A DNA stretch of 64,000 bases, from assembly GCA_002256345.1 (NCBI GenBank), contig NKIY01000002.1, forward strand, positions 806,001 through 870,000, read 5' to 3'. The position numbers were made by a program, and so were the translations under genes. Under the pieces are notes generated by a model. That model was given only the letters and a program-made list of their open reading frames with translations. It did no database searches and was not told where the DNA came from. This stretch comes from Bradyrhizobiaceae bacterium PARB1. GTDB taxonomy: Bacteria; Pseudomonadota; Alphaproteobacteria; Rhizobiales; Xanthobacteraceae. Positions 15,299 to 24,125 of the stretch are shown here, in pieces. Position 1 is the first letter of the stretch. Each line of letters begins with the position of its first letter.

Positions 15299-16273
15299 AT
15301 GACACGAGGTTTCGCTCGCGCGCTCGGCGCAGTCGCCATCTTGCTGGCCGGCGCCGGCAGCGCCCAGGCGCAGAACTGGCCGAACAAGCCGATCCGCATG
15401 GTCGTGCCCTATACGCCGGGCGGCTATACCGACCTGATGGCGCGCCTGGTTTCCGAGAAGATGTCGACATCGCTGGGCCAGACCATCGTGATCGAGAACA
15501 AGCCTGGCGCCAATGCGGTGATCGGCACCGACACCGTCGCCAAGGCGGCGCCCGACGGCTACACATTCGGCACGGTGATCGCGGCGCATTCGGTGAACCC
15601 TTCGCTCAATCCAAAGCTGCCCTATGACACGATGAAGGACTTCACCTATGTGTCGCTGACCTCGGTGGCGCCGCTGATCCTGATCGCGACGCCGGCGCTG
15701 CCGGCGAAGGACATGAAGGAATTCATCGCGCTGGCGAAGTCGAAGCCCGGCCAGTTGAATTTCGCCTCATCAGGCATCGGCTCGGCGGCGCATCTGACGA
15801 TGGAAATGCTGAAGAGCCGCGAAGGCCTCAACCTGCAGCACATTCCGTACAAGGGCACGGCCGGCGCCTTGCAGGATACAGTCGGCGGCCAGATCAACGT
15901 GATGTTCGACGTGATCGGCCCGCTGATGTCGCAGGTGAAGTCGGGCAATGCCAAGGCGCTCGCGGTGGCCGCGAAGCAGCGCGTGCCGGCAGCCGGCGAC
16001 GTGCCGACCATGACCGAAGCCGGCTTGCCTGATTTCGCATCGGGCACCTGGTCCGGGATCATCGCGCCGGCTGGCACTCCGAAGGAGATCGTCGATCGTG
16101 TTGCCGCGGAAGCCAAGAAGGCACTCGCCGATCCCGAGCTGCGCAAGAAGCTCGACGATCAGGGCATCGTTCCGATGGGCACGTCGCCGGACGAGTTCAA
16201 GACCTTCGTCACCGAAGAGATCGCGCGCTGGAAGAAGGTCATCGCCGACGCCGACATCAAGATGCCGCAGTAA
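15299..16273 (+). CDS. Bug family tripartite tricarboxylate transporter binding protein
   Basis: 324 residues. Signal peptide MTRGFARALGAVAILLAGAGSAQA, then the Bug hallmarks WPNKPIRMVVPYTPGGYTDLMAR, IVIENKPGANAVIGTDTVAKAAPDGYT and the C-terminal PAGTPKEIVDRVAAEAKKAL. These periplasmic proteins bind organic acids (often carboxylates) for TctAB membrane components. No tctA or tctB is near, so it is an orphan that may serve a distant transporter or a sensor. GAGGA precedes the ATG. The gene is followed after 114 bp by a DUF1801 gene. Confidence 0.9.
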   Translation: MTRGFARALGAVAILLAGAGSAQAQNWPNKPIRMVVPYTPGGYTDLMARLVSEKMSTSLGQTIVIENKPGANAVIGTDTVAKAAPDGYTFGTVIAAHSVNPSLNPKLPYDTMKDFTYVSLTSVAPLILIATPALPAKDMKEFIALAKSKPGQLNFASSGIGSAAHLTMEMLKSREGLNLQHIPYKGTAGALQDTVGGQINVMFDVIGPLMSQVKSGNAKALAVAAKQRVPAAGDVPTMTEAGLPDFASGTWSGIIAPAGTPKEIVDRVAAEAKKALADPELRKKLDDQGIVPMGTSPDEFKTFVTEEIARWKKVIADADIKMPQ

Positions 16274-16387
16274 GCGGGACTTCTCGCGCGTCTGTCACCG
16301 GACGCGCGAGTTCTGCTCTTGAGCTCCTCTGCGAATTCGCGCTTCAATGGCGGCGATCCCGCAGATGAAACCGCGAGCTCGATAACA

Positions 16388-16783
16388 ATGACCGCAAGCG
16401 CCTCACCGTCCAGCCTCATCGACGCCCGCATCAAGGAGCTCGGCGATTGGCGCGGCAAGACGCTGGCGCATATCCGCGCGCTGATCACAGCAGCGGTGCC
16501 CGACATTGTCGAGGAATGGAAATGGCGCGGCGTGCCGGTGTGGGAACACAACGGCATCATCTGCACCGGCGAAAGCTACAAGAGCGCGGTGAAACTGACC
16601 TTCGCCAAGGGCGCTGCGCTGGACGATCCCAAGGGCCTGTTCAACGCCAGCCTCGACGGCAATGTCCGCCGCGCCATCGATCTGCATGAAGGCGACAAGA
16701 TCGACGAGAAGGCGTTCAAGGCGCTGATCAAGGCTGCCGCCGCCCTGAATGCCAGCAAGCCTGCGAAGCGCAAGACGAAGTAG
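16388..16783 (+). CDS. DUF1801 domain protein
   Basis: 131 residues from ATG 16388 (an upstream TTG at 16319 is also in frame). DARIKELGDWRGKTLAHIRALITAAVPDIVEEWKWRGVPVWEHNGIICTGESYKSAVKLTFAKGAAL follows the DUF1801/YdhG pattern of small proteins with an iron-binding frataxin-like fold. It ends with a basic tail ASKPAKRKTK. The cellular role is not established; cytoplasmic. Confidence 0.8.
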   Translation: MTASASPSSLIDARIKELGDWRGKTLAHIRALITAAVPDIVEEWKWRGVPVWEHNGIICTGESYKSAVKLTFAKGAALDDPKGLFNASLDGNVRRAIDLHEGDKIDEKAFKALIKAAAALNASKPAKRKTK

Positions 16784-16979
16784 CCCCCGCAAGCGGTATC
16801 CTCACACAGCCGACCGCCATTGCGCGCCATTGAACTCCCCTTCCATTAAGCCTAACCGCGGCATCCGGATGCCACCGCCGCCACGCAGCAGCGTCGGCGG
16901 TTGAGTCGCATCGACGCCGGCGCTAGCTTGGTCGCATATTGGACATCGCGGAGCGCCCCTCCGCCAAACCAGTCACGCC

Positions 16980-18392
16980 ATGGCCGCATCCAGTTCAACC
17001 GGAGAACCACGGCCGCGTCGACGCCGAACCACACTGTTCCTGTTCGTTGGCGTCGGCCTGCTGGCCTTGAGTGCGATCGCAGCCATCGCCTATGTCGCGA
17101 CACGCCCTGTCACGTTGCGGATCGCGGTGGGGCCGGCGGATGGAAACGACAAGGGTCTGATTCAGGTGATCGCCGCGCAATTCGCCAGGGATCGCGGCCC
17201 GATCCGCCTGTCGCTGCGGGTCACCCCGGGAGGCACGGAGAGTCTCGCGCTGCTCGCGACCGGCAAAGCCGACATCGCGGTCGCACGCGGCGATCTCGAT
17301 CTGCCGCGCGACGCGCAATCGCTCGCCATCATGCGCAAGAACGTCGTGGTGATCTGGTCGCCATCCGGGCGCAGCACCTCGGGAAAGCGCAAGGCCGCCC
17401 TCAAGGAGATCGGCGACCTTGCTGGCCGCCGCATCGGCGTGGTCGGCCGCAGCGACGCCAATCTCAAGCTGTTGAAAGTCATCCTCACGGAGTCCGGCGT
17501 CGCGCCGGACAAGGTCAAGATCGTCCAGTTCGGGACGGATCAGGTCGCGCAGATGGCGCATGATCCCGGGCTCGATGCGTTCATGACGGTCGGCCCGCTC
17601 GACAGCAAGATCACTGCGGACGCCATCGCGATCAGCGCCGAACCGAAGCGCGAACTCACCTTTATCCCGATCGATGTTTCGGACACGATCGCCCGCAAAC
17701 ATCCGCTCTACGAATCCGACAAGATCCCCGCAAGCAGCTTTGGCAACAAGCCGGCGCGTCCTGACGACGAGGTCGAGACCGTCAGCGTCAATCACGTGAT
17801 CGTCGCCCGCAGCGACCTGCCGGACACCGCTGCAGCCGCCTTTACGCGAGAACTTCTGACGGTCCGCCAGCGCCTGGCCCGCGACAATCCCGATGCATCG
17901 AAGATCGAGAAACCGGACACCGACAAGGATGCCGCCCTGCCCGCGCATCCCGGCTCTGCCGCCTATATCGACGGCACCGAGCGAACCTTCCTCGAGAAAT
18001 ACAGCGACTATTTCTGGATCAGCATTCTGCTGCTATCGATCCTGGGTTCGGCAGGTGCTTGGATCGGGCACTATCTCAAACGGGACGAGAAGACCGTCAA
18101 CACCGAACATCGCGACAAGCTGATGGGTACCATCGCGCGTGTCCGTTCGGCCAGCTCGCTCGCCGAGCTGAAGGAGCTGCAGGGCAATGTCGATGCCCTG
18201 CTGCAGGAGACGCTCAACTGCTACGATGACGGCGCGATCGACGAGGGCAATCTGAAAGCCGTCGATCTCGTTCTGACGCAGCTGCACCGCGCTTTGCTCG
18301 ACCGGCGGGCGGAACTCAGCGCCGAAACACCGGACATGCCCGAGAGCCAGATCGCACGAGCCCGGAAAATCGATCGCCCGACCAGCCTGTAG
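16980..18392 (+). CDS. TAXI-type TRAP solute-binding protein with extra C-terminal region
   Basis: 470 residues. An uncleaved N-terminal anchor (TTLFLFVGVGLLALSAIAAIAYVA, about 17-40) is followed by a TAXI-type binding fold: VTLRIAVGPADGNDKG, VTPGGTESLALLATGKADIAVARGDLDL, LAGRRIGVVGRSDANLKLLKVIL. A second membrane helix (FWISILLLSILGSAGAWIGHYL, about 345-366) leads to a cytoplasmic helical tail of about 100 residues. Such membrane-tethered TAXI proteins exist in alphaproteobacteria without TRAP permease genes beside them, as here. The two-anchor layout suggests a sensor-like or docking role, which is inference. Confidence 0.8.
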   Translation: MAASSSTGEPRPRRRRTTLFLFVGVGLLALSAIAAIAYVATRPVTLRIAVGPADGNDKGLIQVIAAQFARDRGPIRLSLRVTPGGTESLALLATGKADIAVARGDLDLPRDAQSLAIMRKNVVVIWSPSGRSTSGKRKAALKEIGDLAGRRIGVVGRSDANLKLLKVILTESGVAPDKVKIVQFGTDQVAQMAHDPGLDAFMTVGPLDSKITADAIAISAEPKRELTFIPIDVSDTIARKHPLYESDKIPASSFGNKPARPDDEVETVSVNHVIVARSDLPDTAAAAFTRELLTVRQRLARDNPDASKIEKPDTDKDAALPAHPGSAAYIDGTERTFLEKYSDYFWISILLLSILGSAGAWIGHYLKRDEKTVNTEHRDKLMGTIARVRSASSLAELKELQGNVDALLQETLNCYDDGAIDEGNLKAVDLVLTQLHRALLDRRAELSAETPDMPESQIARARKIDRPTSL

Positions 18393-18498
18393 CATGGCCT
18401 CGAACGGCAGAAGCAAGCCGCGCGATTTGCCGCAACTGCCGGCGATTGCCAGCGCGGATGCAGGACGGATAGTTTCGCGCAACAATTGAGGTGCCCAC

Positions 18499-18903
18499 AT
18501 GAAACTCACCTGCCCCTGCGAAGCGGTCACGTTGCAGATTTCTGCCGAGCCTATCGCCCAGTTCTGGTGCCATTGCGCCGATTGCCAAACCGTACATGGC
18601 GCCGCTTATGTGGCCGAATCGATCTATCCCGCCACGGGCGTCGAGATCGTCTCGGGCGAGACGACGAACTTTGCCTTGAAGAAGACGCCGCGCATCAGCT
18701 GCGCCAAATGCGGCACGCGGCTGGTCGTCGAACTCGCCGAGATCGAGATGCGCGCCATCAGCGGCTATTTGCTGAAGGACGCATTCAAGCCAAGCCTGCA
18801 TATCCATTGCAGCGAAGCCATCGCGCCGGTTCGCGACAGCCTTCCGCATTTTGCCAACATGCCGGCGGCATTCGGCGGCGACGACCGGCTGATGGACTGG
18901 TAG
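18499..18903 (+). CDS. GFA / CENP-V family zinc protein
   Basis: 134 residues. The cysteine pattern CPC (5-7), CHCADC (24-29) and CAKCG (68-72) gives the zinc-binding beta-tent fold of glutathione-dependent formaldehyde-activating enzyme (Gfa/CENP-V). Gfa speeds formation of S-hydroxymethylglutathione; many family members have other or unknown substrates. The gene is near a glutathione transferase gene (18988), which is consistent with thiol metabolism. Complete and cytoplasmic. Confidence 0.85.
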   Translation: MKLTCPCEAVTLQISAEPIAQFWCHCADCQTVHGAAYVAESIYPATGVEIVSGETTNFALKKTPRISCAKCGTRLVVELAEIEMRAISGYLLKDAFKPSLHIHCSEAIAPVRDSLPHFANMPAAFGGDDRLMDW

Positions 18904-18987
18904 GCTAGAAAGCGCCAGCCCCACTTGCATGCAGTTGCATCCATCCTTAGGTGTTCCGGACACACTTCCTTTTCCGGAGCCCGCGCG

Positions 18988-19869
18988 ATGACCGACGCCC
19001 CCTACACGCCCCCGAAAGTCTGGACCTGGAACAAGCCCAGCGGTGGGCAATTCGCGTCGGTCAACCGGCCGATCGCCGGCCCGACCCATGAGAAGGAACT
19101 GCCAGTCGGCAAGCATCCGTTCCAGCTCTACTCGCTGGCGACGCCGAACGGGCAGAAGGTGACGATCATGTTCGAGGAGCTGCTCGCCGCCGGCCACACG
19201 GGCGCCGAGTATGATGCGTGGCTGATCAGGATCGACGGCAACCAGTTCGGTTCGGGCTTCGTCAACGTCAATCCTAATTCCAAGATTCCGGCGCTGATGG
19301 ACCGCAGCGGCGACAAGCCATTCCGGGTGTTCGAGTCCGGTGCCATCCTGATGCATCTCGCCGAGAAATTCGGCGCCTTCCTACCTAAGGATGGAGAGGC
19401 GCGCGCCGAGACCCTGTCCTGGCTGTTCTGGCAGATGGGCAGTGCGCCGTTCCTCGGCGGCGGCTTCGGGCACTTCTATGCCTATGCGCCCAGCAAGATC
19501 GAATATGCCATCGACCGCTACGCCATGGAGACCAAACGCCAGCTCGACGTGTTGGATCGCCAGCTCGCCAACCACGAATTCATCGCCGGCAAGGACTACA
19601 GTATCGCCGACATGGCGATCTTCCCCTGGTATGGCGGCCTCGCCGAGGGGGCCATCTATGGCGATGCGGCGACCTTCCTCGATCTGGCCAGCTACAAGAA
19701 CCTGCAGCGCTGGACCAAGGCGATCGGCGCACGCCCGGCCGTAAAGCGCGGCCGCATGGTCAATCGCACGTCGGGCGATCCGGCTGGCCAACTTCGCGAA
19801 CGCCATGACGCCAGCGACTTCGAGACGAAGACGCAGGACAAGATCGAGGCGCAGGCCGGCAACGGCTGA
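18988..19869 (+). CDS. yghU: YghU-like glutathione transferase
   Basis: 293 residues from ATG 18988. The long N-terminal extension PPKVWTWNKPSGGQFASVNRPIAGPTHEKELPVGKHPFQLYSLATPNGQKVTIMFEELLA is characteristic of YghU/YfcG-type (Nu class) transferases, which have disulfide-bond reductase and organic peroxide activity with glutathione. The motif NPNSKIPAL and FESGAILMHLAEKFG form the glutathione site, and IADMAIFPW is the alpha-helical domain signature. A terminator follows the stop after 16 bases. Confidence 0.9.
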   Translation: MTDAPYTPPKVWTWNKPSGGQFASVNRPIAGPTHEKELPVGKHPFQLYSLATPNGQKVTIMFEELLAAGHTGAEYDAWLIRIDGNQFGSGFVNVNPNSKIPALMDRSGDKPFRVFESGAILMHLAEKFGAFLPKDGEARAETLSWLFWQMGSAPFLGGGFGHFYAYAPSKIEYAIDRYAMETKRQLDVLDRQLANHEFIAGKDYSIADMAIFPWYGGLAEGAIYGDAATFLDLASYKNLQRWTKAIGARPAVKRGRMVNRTSGDPAGQLRERHDASDFETKTQDKIEAQAGNG

Positions 19870-19885
19870 TCATTGCCCCGAAATA

Positions 19886-19911
19886 AAAAGCCCCGCACGA
19901 GCGGGGCTTTT
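19886..19911. terminator. Rho-independent terminator
   Basis: An 11-bp stem (aaaagccccgc / gcggggctttt) with the loop acga, between the convergent yghU and psiF genes. A-run and T-run allow function on both strands. Confidence 0.9.
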
Positions 19912-19942
19912 GCGTTGTCTGACGAGCGATGCGCCTGTGCGC

Positions 19943-20170
19943 TCAGCCCTTCATGCACTTGTCGATGGAGCTCTTCTTGGCAGCGCCCGAGAGCGGCTTG
20001 CCTTCCGCGCTCTTGGCATTATCCTCGCAGCACTTCTTCATGTGGCTGGCTTTGGCGGCACCGGCGAGCGGCTTGCCATCGGCTGACATGGCGGTACATG
20101 CCGCATTCTGCGCCATGGCAGGGGCAGCAGCGAACATGCTCAGAAGAACAATAACAGACAGGCGTTTCAT
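19943..20170 (-). CDS. psiF: PsiF repeat protein
   Basis: 75 residues. Signal peptide MKRLSVIVLLSMFAAAPAMA, then two tandem PsiF repeats: MSADGKPLAGAAKASHMKKCCEDNAKSAEGKPLSGAAKKSSIDKC. Cysteines recur in step with the repeats. E. coli psiF is phosphate-starvation induced, but its function is unknown; the protein is periplasmic. No pho box was identified upstream. It shares a terminator with yghU. Confidence 0.85.
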   Translation of the reverse strand: MKRLSVIVLLSMFAAAPAMAQNAACTAMSADGKPLAGAAKASHMKKCCEDNAKSAEGKPLSGAAKKSSIDKCMKG

Positions 20171-20254
20171 CGACCGACTCCCGGTTTGTTGGAACCTTAG
20201 CCTAGCGCAACGGCACGACGCTGCAATGGCAGCCAGGCGCACCAGATTACCGTT

Positions 20255-20677
20255 TTAGACGCTATGCCGCGGCCGGGCGATCTCGCCGCGGGTGGTGGCG
20301 ATGCCCATCTCGAAACTGTCGGCGATACGTCGGGCGCGCAGGATGATGGCATCGGCGACGTCGGCGTCGAATATCTCGCGCGTGGTCGGCTCGAACAGCG
20401 CCAGCCAGCGGTCGAAATGCGCCCCTGTCAGCGGCAGCATCAGATGCGGCCGCATCGGCCGGCCATTATAGCGCCCGGTCCTGAGCATCATCGACGACCA
20501 GAAATCGCTGATCTGCGCGAGGTGATGATCCCAGTCGGCTACTGCGACGCTGAAGATCGGTCCGAGCAGATCGTCTTCCCGCGCGCGGCTGTAAAAGGTG
20601 CGCACGAGGAGCGCGATATTCTCCTCGTTCAGGGACGGCTGGAAGCTGGTGAAGCCGATTTCCGAGGTCTGCGTCAT
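20255..20677 (-). CDS. Group III truncated haemoglobin
   Basis: 140 residues. SLNEENIALLVRTFYSRAREDDLLGPIFSVAVADWDHHLAQISDFWSSMMLRTGRYNGRPMRPHLMLPLTGAHFDRWLALFEPT is the trHb3 pattern; the proximal heme His sits in the RPHLML/GAHFDRW helix region, and F and W residues line the distal side. These globins bind oxygen or NO and are linked to nitrosative or microaerobic stress, for example in Campylobacter. Monocistronic, minus strand. Confidence 0.85.
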   Translation of the reverse strand: MTQTSEIGFTSFQPSLNEENIALLVRTFYSRAREDDLLGPIFSVAVADWDHHLAQISDFWSSMMLRTGRYNGRPMRPHLMLPLTGAHFDRWLALFEPTTREIFDADVADAIILRARRIADSFEMGIATTRGEIARPRHSV

Positions 20678-20859
20678 GCGTCTGATGTAGGCGACGGCGG
20701 CTGCCGCGGCAACCGCCCTTCCCCGCGGAGTTGATCTAGCGCAAATTCAAGTGCGACCACCCGTCATCTGCGCCCGTTCCATCAGATTCCCGCACTCTCC
20801 GGCTTTTACGGTAGGATGACGCTAATAACCGGGACCAGAAACCGCAAGGACACCTTCAC

Positions 20860-21759
20860 TTGCCCGAAGCTCTCCTCTCCGCCCGCTCCGGCGAGTTTCC
20901 AACCTTTGAAACGTCCGATTTTGCAGGCGAAGGCTCGTTCTACTTCGATCTCGTGCGGCTGCAGGACCGCGACGACATCCCACGCGGTTTCCTGCACCGG
21001 CACAATTACTACCATCTGCTCTGGATGACCCGCGCGAGCGGCACGCACACGCTCGACTTCGCGCATTTCGACGTGCGCGACCATTCGGTGTTCTTCCTTT
21101 CGCCGGGCCAGGTCCATGCCTGGACGTCATCGGTCAAGCCTTACGGCTACGTGCTGAACTTCAGCACCGACTTCTTCGCGCGGATGTTTCCGCGCGCCGA
21201 CGATGTCGCGAAACTTCCGTTCTTTCAACCTGCGCGCGGCAACAGCGCGCTCTATCTCACGCAGGCCCAACATGACGGCATGCTGCCACTGCTCGCCGAG
21301 ATGGAAATCGAGTCACGCGATCGCCAGCCAGGCTTCCCGGATGTGGTACGGTCCTGCCTGCTGATCCTGCTCACGCGCCTGCGCCGCCTATGCTCCGACA
21401 ACGAGCCTGCCGGCGGCATTGGCCCGCAGCATGCGCTTGCGCGCCGTTTCGCCATACTCGTGGAAACGCACTACCTGCGCTTCGGAACCATCGGCCAATA
21501 CGCCGATGCACTTTGTGTGAGCGAGCGTCAGCTCAACGATGCGGTCAAGCGAACTCTGGCCCGGACGGCCGGCCAAGTGGTGCAGGAGCGCGTGGTTCTC
21601 GAAGCCAAGCGCTGGCTCAGCAACACTGAAACAGGCATCGCCGAGATCGCGTTCCGCCTCAATATCGAGGACCCCGCCTACTTCGCGCGCTTCTTCAAGA
21701 AGCAGACCGGCCTCACGCCGGGCGACTTCCGGAGGAAGCATTGCCGCCCGCTGGACTGA
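20860..21759 (+). CDS. AraC family transcriptional regulator
   Basis: 299 residues with a TTG start. The N-terminal AraC-ligand domain (HRHNYYHLLWMTRASGTHTLDFAHFDV, VFFLSPGQVHAW) is a cupin. The C-terminal HTH pair holds GTIGQYADALCVSERQLNDAVKRTLARTAGQVVQERVVLEAKRWLSNTETGIAEIAFRLNIEDPAYFARFFKKQTGLTPGDFR. It resembles regulators of aromatic or carboxylate catabolism. The next genes on the same strand, a Bug protein and a NIPSNAP protein, and the divergent-facing aldolase/Bug pair are likely targets. Confidence 0.9.
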   Translation: MPEALLSARSGEFPTFETSDFAGEGSFYFDLVRLQDRDDIPRGFLHRHNYYHLLWMTRASGTHTLDFAHFDVRDHSVFFLSPGQVHAWTSSVKPYGYVLNFSTDFFARMFPRADDVAKLPFFQPARGNSALYLTQAQHDGMLPLLAEMEIESRDRQPGFPDVVRSCLLILLTRLRRLCSDNEPAGGIGPQHALARRFAILVETHYLRFGTIGQYADALCVSERQLNDAVKRTLARTAGQVVQERVVLEAKRWLSNTETGIAEIAFRLNIEDPAYFARFFKKQTGLTPGDFRRKHCRPLD

Positions 21760-21922
21760 CACGCGAAAAAGTCCAACACAACGTCTGATCCGTCCTAGCG
21801 CCGCCGATGCGCGGCTGCATAGAGTGTTCCGCATGGACGCCTGACCGCGCGTTGCCGTCGCCACTTGCGCGCTCGTATGCGCATGTCGGCAGGACATAAA
21901 AACAAAAGACCGAGGAAACGAA

Positions 21923-22897
21923 ATGTACAAAGCAATCATTCCGTTGCGAAGCCTCGTCGTGGCCGCAGCATTGGCCCTCACGTCCGTCAGCGCGATGGCC
22001 GATTTCCCGGAACGTCCCATGCGCATCATCGTGCCGTTCGCCGCCGGTGGTGCCACCGACGTGATCGCGCGCACCGTGGCGCAGGCGATGTCGGTCCGGC
22101 TCGGCCAGTCGATCGTGGTGGAGAACAAGGCCGGCGCCAACGGCAATATCGGCGGCGCTGCGGCTGCGCGCTCGGAGCCCGATGGCTATACGCTGCTGAT
22201 GGCCACATCGAGCCACGCAATCAACGCATCGCTCTACAAGAATCTCAGCTACAGCCTCACACGCGATTTCGCGGCCTTGTCGAATCTGGCGTCGGTACCC
22301 CTGCTGCTGGTGGTACACCCGTCGGTGCCGGTCAACTCGGCGAGCGAGCTCGCCACTTACGCCAAGGCCAATGCCTCCAGCATCAACTATGCATCGGGCG
22401 GCGTGGGCACCGCCTCCCATCTGTCCGGCGAGCAGTTCAGCACACTGGCGGGTGCGAAGATCACGCATGTCGCCTACAAAGGCGGTGCGCAGGCGCTCAA
22501 CGACATGATCGGCGGCCAGGTGCAGATCATGTTCGCCAACCTCCCCGAAGTTCTCTCTCTGGTGCAGAGCGGCAAGCTCAAGGCGCTCGCGGTGACCGGC
22601 AGCACGCGCCACGCCGCCCTGCCCGACGTGCCTGCTTTCTCAGAAACACCATATCCCGGCATGAACTTGCGCTCGTGGTTCGGTCTGTTCGCGCCGGCCG
22701 GTACGCCGCCTGCTATTGTCGAGAAGCTTTCGAAGACCATCGTCCAGAGCGTGGCCGACCCTGCTGTCCAGGAGCGCCTCAAAGGGCTCGGCGCCGACCC
22801 CGTCGGCGACGATCAGGCGGCATTCCAGAAATACGTGAATGACGAGGTGGCGCGCTGGGCCGTGCTTGTTAAGCAGTCCGGCGCCACCGCCGAATGA
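21923..22897 (+). CDS. Bug family tripartite tricarboxylate transporter binding protein
   Basis: 324 residues with signal peptide MYKAIIPLRSLVVAAALALTSVSAMA. Bug signatures: FPERPMRIIVPFAAGGATDVIARTVAQAMS, IVVENKAGANGNIGGAAAARSEPDGYT and PAGTPPAIVEKLSKTIVQSV. It is expected to bind an organic acid in the periplasm. It precedes a NIPSNAP gene by 33 bp, so the two are probably one operon downstream of the AraC gene. GAGGA lies before the ATG. No TctA/TctB partner is encoded in the window. Confidence 0.9.
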   Translation: MYKAIIPLRSLVVAAALALTSVSAMADFPERPMRIIVPFAAGGATDVIARTVAQAMSVRLGQSIVVENKAGANGNIGGAAAARSEPDGYTLLMATSSHAINASLYKNLSYSLTRDFAALSNLASVPLLLVVHPSVPVNSASELATYAKANASSINYASGGVGTASHLSGEQFSTLAGAKITHVAYKGGAQALNDMIGGQVQIMFANLPEVLSLVQSGKLKALAVTGSTRHAALPDVPAFSETPYPGMNLRSWFGLFAPAGTPPAIVEKLSKTIVQSVADPAVQERLKGLGADPVGDDQAAFQKYVNDEVARWAVLVKQSGATAE

Positions 22898-22930
22898 CCC
22901 TATTAATACGCCACCGATCGAGGAAATCCC

Positions 22931-23248
22931 ATGCTGCTTGACGTTCGCACCTACACCTGCCGCCCCGGTACGATCAAGAAACATCTGGCGCTGTATGCCG
23001 AGCACGGCTACGAGATCCAGAGTCGCCATCTGGGCAAGCCGCTCGCCTACGCGCAAATTGAGACCGGCAACGTCAATAGCTACATGCACATCTGGGTCTA
23101 TGACAGCGCAGCCGATCGCGAAGCCAAGCGTCAGGCGCTGCAGAAGGATCCGGACTGGGCCGGCTACCTGAAGATCAGCGCCGAGGCCGCCTATCTCATC
23201 AGCCAGGAAAACCAGTTGATGACGCCGGTATCGTTCTTCAAGCCGTAG
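22931..23248 (+). CDS. NIPSNAP family protein
   Basis: 105 residues. MLLDVRTYTCRPGTIKKHLALYAEHGYEIQSRHLGKPLAYAQIETGNVNSYMHIWVYDSAADREAKRQALQKDPDWAGYLK is a NIPSNAP domain (dimeric alpha/beta barrel). In bacteria such genes often accompany catabolic operons, where they may act as small ligand-binding or monooxygenase-like proteins. GAGGAA precedes the ATG. Same operon as the Bug gene upstream. Confidence 0.85.
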   Translation: MLLDVRTYTCRPGTIKKHLALYAEHGYEIQSRHLGKPLAYAQIETGNVNSYMHIWVYDSAADREAKRQALQKDPDWAGYLKISAEAAYLISQENQLMTPVSFFKP

Positions 23249-23300
23249 TTAGACCTGCATGCAGGCGCGGCATCCGAATGCCACGCCTGCCATCACAAAC

Positions 23301-24095
23301 TCAGTTGCGATAGGACGGATCGACCCGGTCCAGCTTACGCAGCAGCGCCGGCCAGGCGAGTTCGCCGCTGAGGCCCGGGACATTGTCGCGGGGCTTCATG
23401 CGATCATAGGTGTCCTGCAGCACGCTTTGCGGCGGCGTGATCAGCTTGGTGTTGCAGGACAGTGCCGCTACCTGCACCTGGCAGGCCCGCTCCATCCGGA
23501 ACAGGACGTTGAAGGCAGAAGCGATAGTCTTGCCGACCACCAGCAGACCGTGATTGCGCAGCACCATCGCCTCGTGGTCGCCGAGATGCGCGATCAGGCG
23601 CTCACGTTCCTCGGGATTGTCGGCGATGCCCTCGAAGTCGTGATAGGCGACGTGGAGGAATCGCATGCAGGTCTGCGCCACCGGCAGCAGGCCGCATTCC
23701 ATCGCCGAGACGGCCATGCCGGCCACCGTATGCGTATGCGCGACGCAATCGACATCGTGCCGCGCCATATGGATGGCACTGTGGATCACGAAGCCGGCAG
23801 CGTTCACGCTGTAGTCGGAGGCGTTGAATAGCGTGTTGCCGTCAAGGTCGATCTTGACGAGGCTCGATGCATCGATCTCCTCATAGAGCATGCCATAGGG
23901 ATTGATCAGGAACTGATCTTCCGTGCCCGGCACGCGGCAGGAGATGTGGTTGGCGATCATCTCGGTCATGCCGTACATCGCCGTGAGACGATAGCAGGCA
24001 GCGAGATTGACGCGGGACTGCCACTCCTCCGGACTCACTTGCTCCTGCACGGAGCGGACGACCTTCACTGCGGGTGCGCTTACGGCTGCATTCAT
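23301..24095 (-). CDS. Class II aldolase/adducin family protein
   Basis: 264 residues. After WQSRVNLAACYRLTAMYGMTEMIANHISCRVPG the protein has the metal site VAHTHTVAGMAVSAM and a third His further on (MVLRNHGLLVVG). The acidic catalytic residue would be in the GTEDQFLINPYGMLYEEI region. Family members are zinc-dependent aldolases such as fuculose-phosphate aldolase or decarboxylase-like enzymes; the substrate is unknown. GGGAGA precedes the ATG. It follows the Bug gene at 24126 by 30 bp, so uptake and cleavage of one organic acid or sugar acid is a reasonable guess. Confidence 0.85.
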   Translation of the reverse strand: MNAAVSAPAVKVVRSVQEQVSPEEWQSRVNLAACYRLTAMYGMTEMIANHISCRVPGTEDQFLINPYGMLYEEIDASSLVKIDLDGNTLFNASDYSVNAAGFVIHSAIHMARHDVDCVAHTHTVAGMAVSAMECGLLPVAQTCMRFLHVAYHDFEGIADNPEERERLIAHLGDHEAMVLRNHGLLVVGKTIASAFNVLFRMERACQVQVAALSCNTKLITPPQSVLQDTYDRMKPRDNVPGLSGELAWPALLRKLDRVDPSYRN

Positions 24096-24125
24096 CGGTT
24101 CTCTCCCTTGATCCCACTTGGACGG

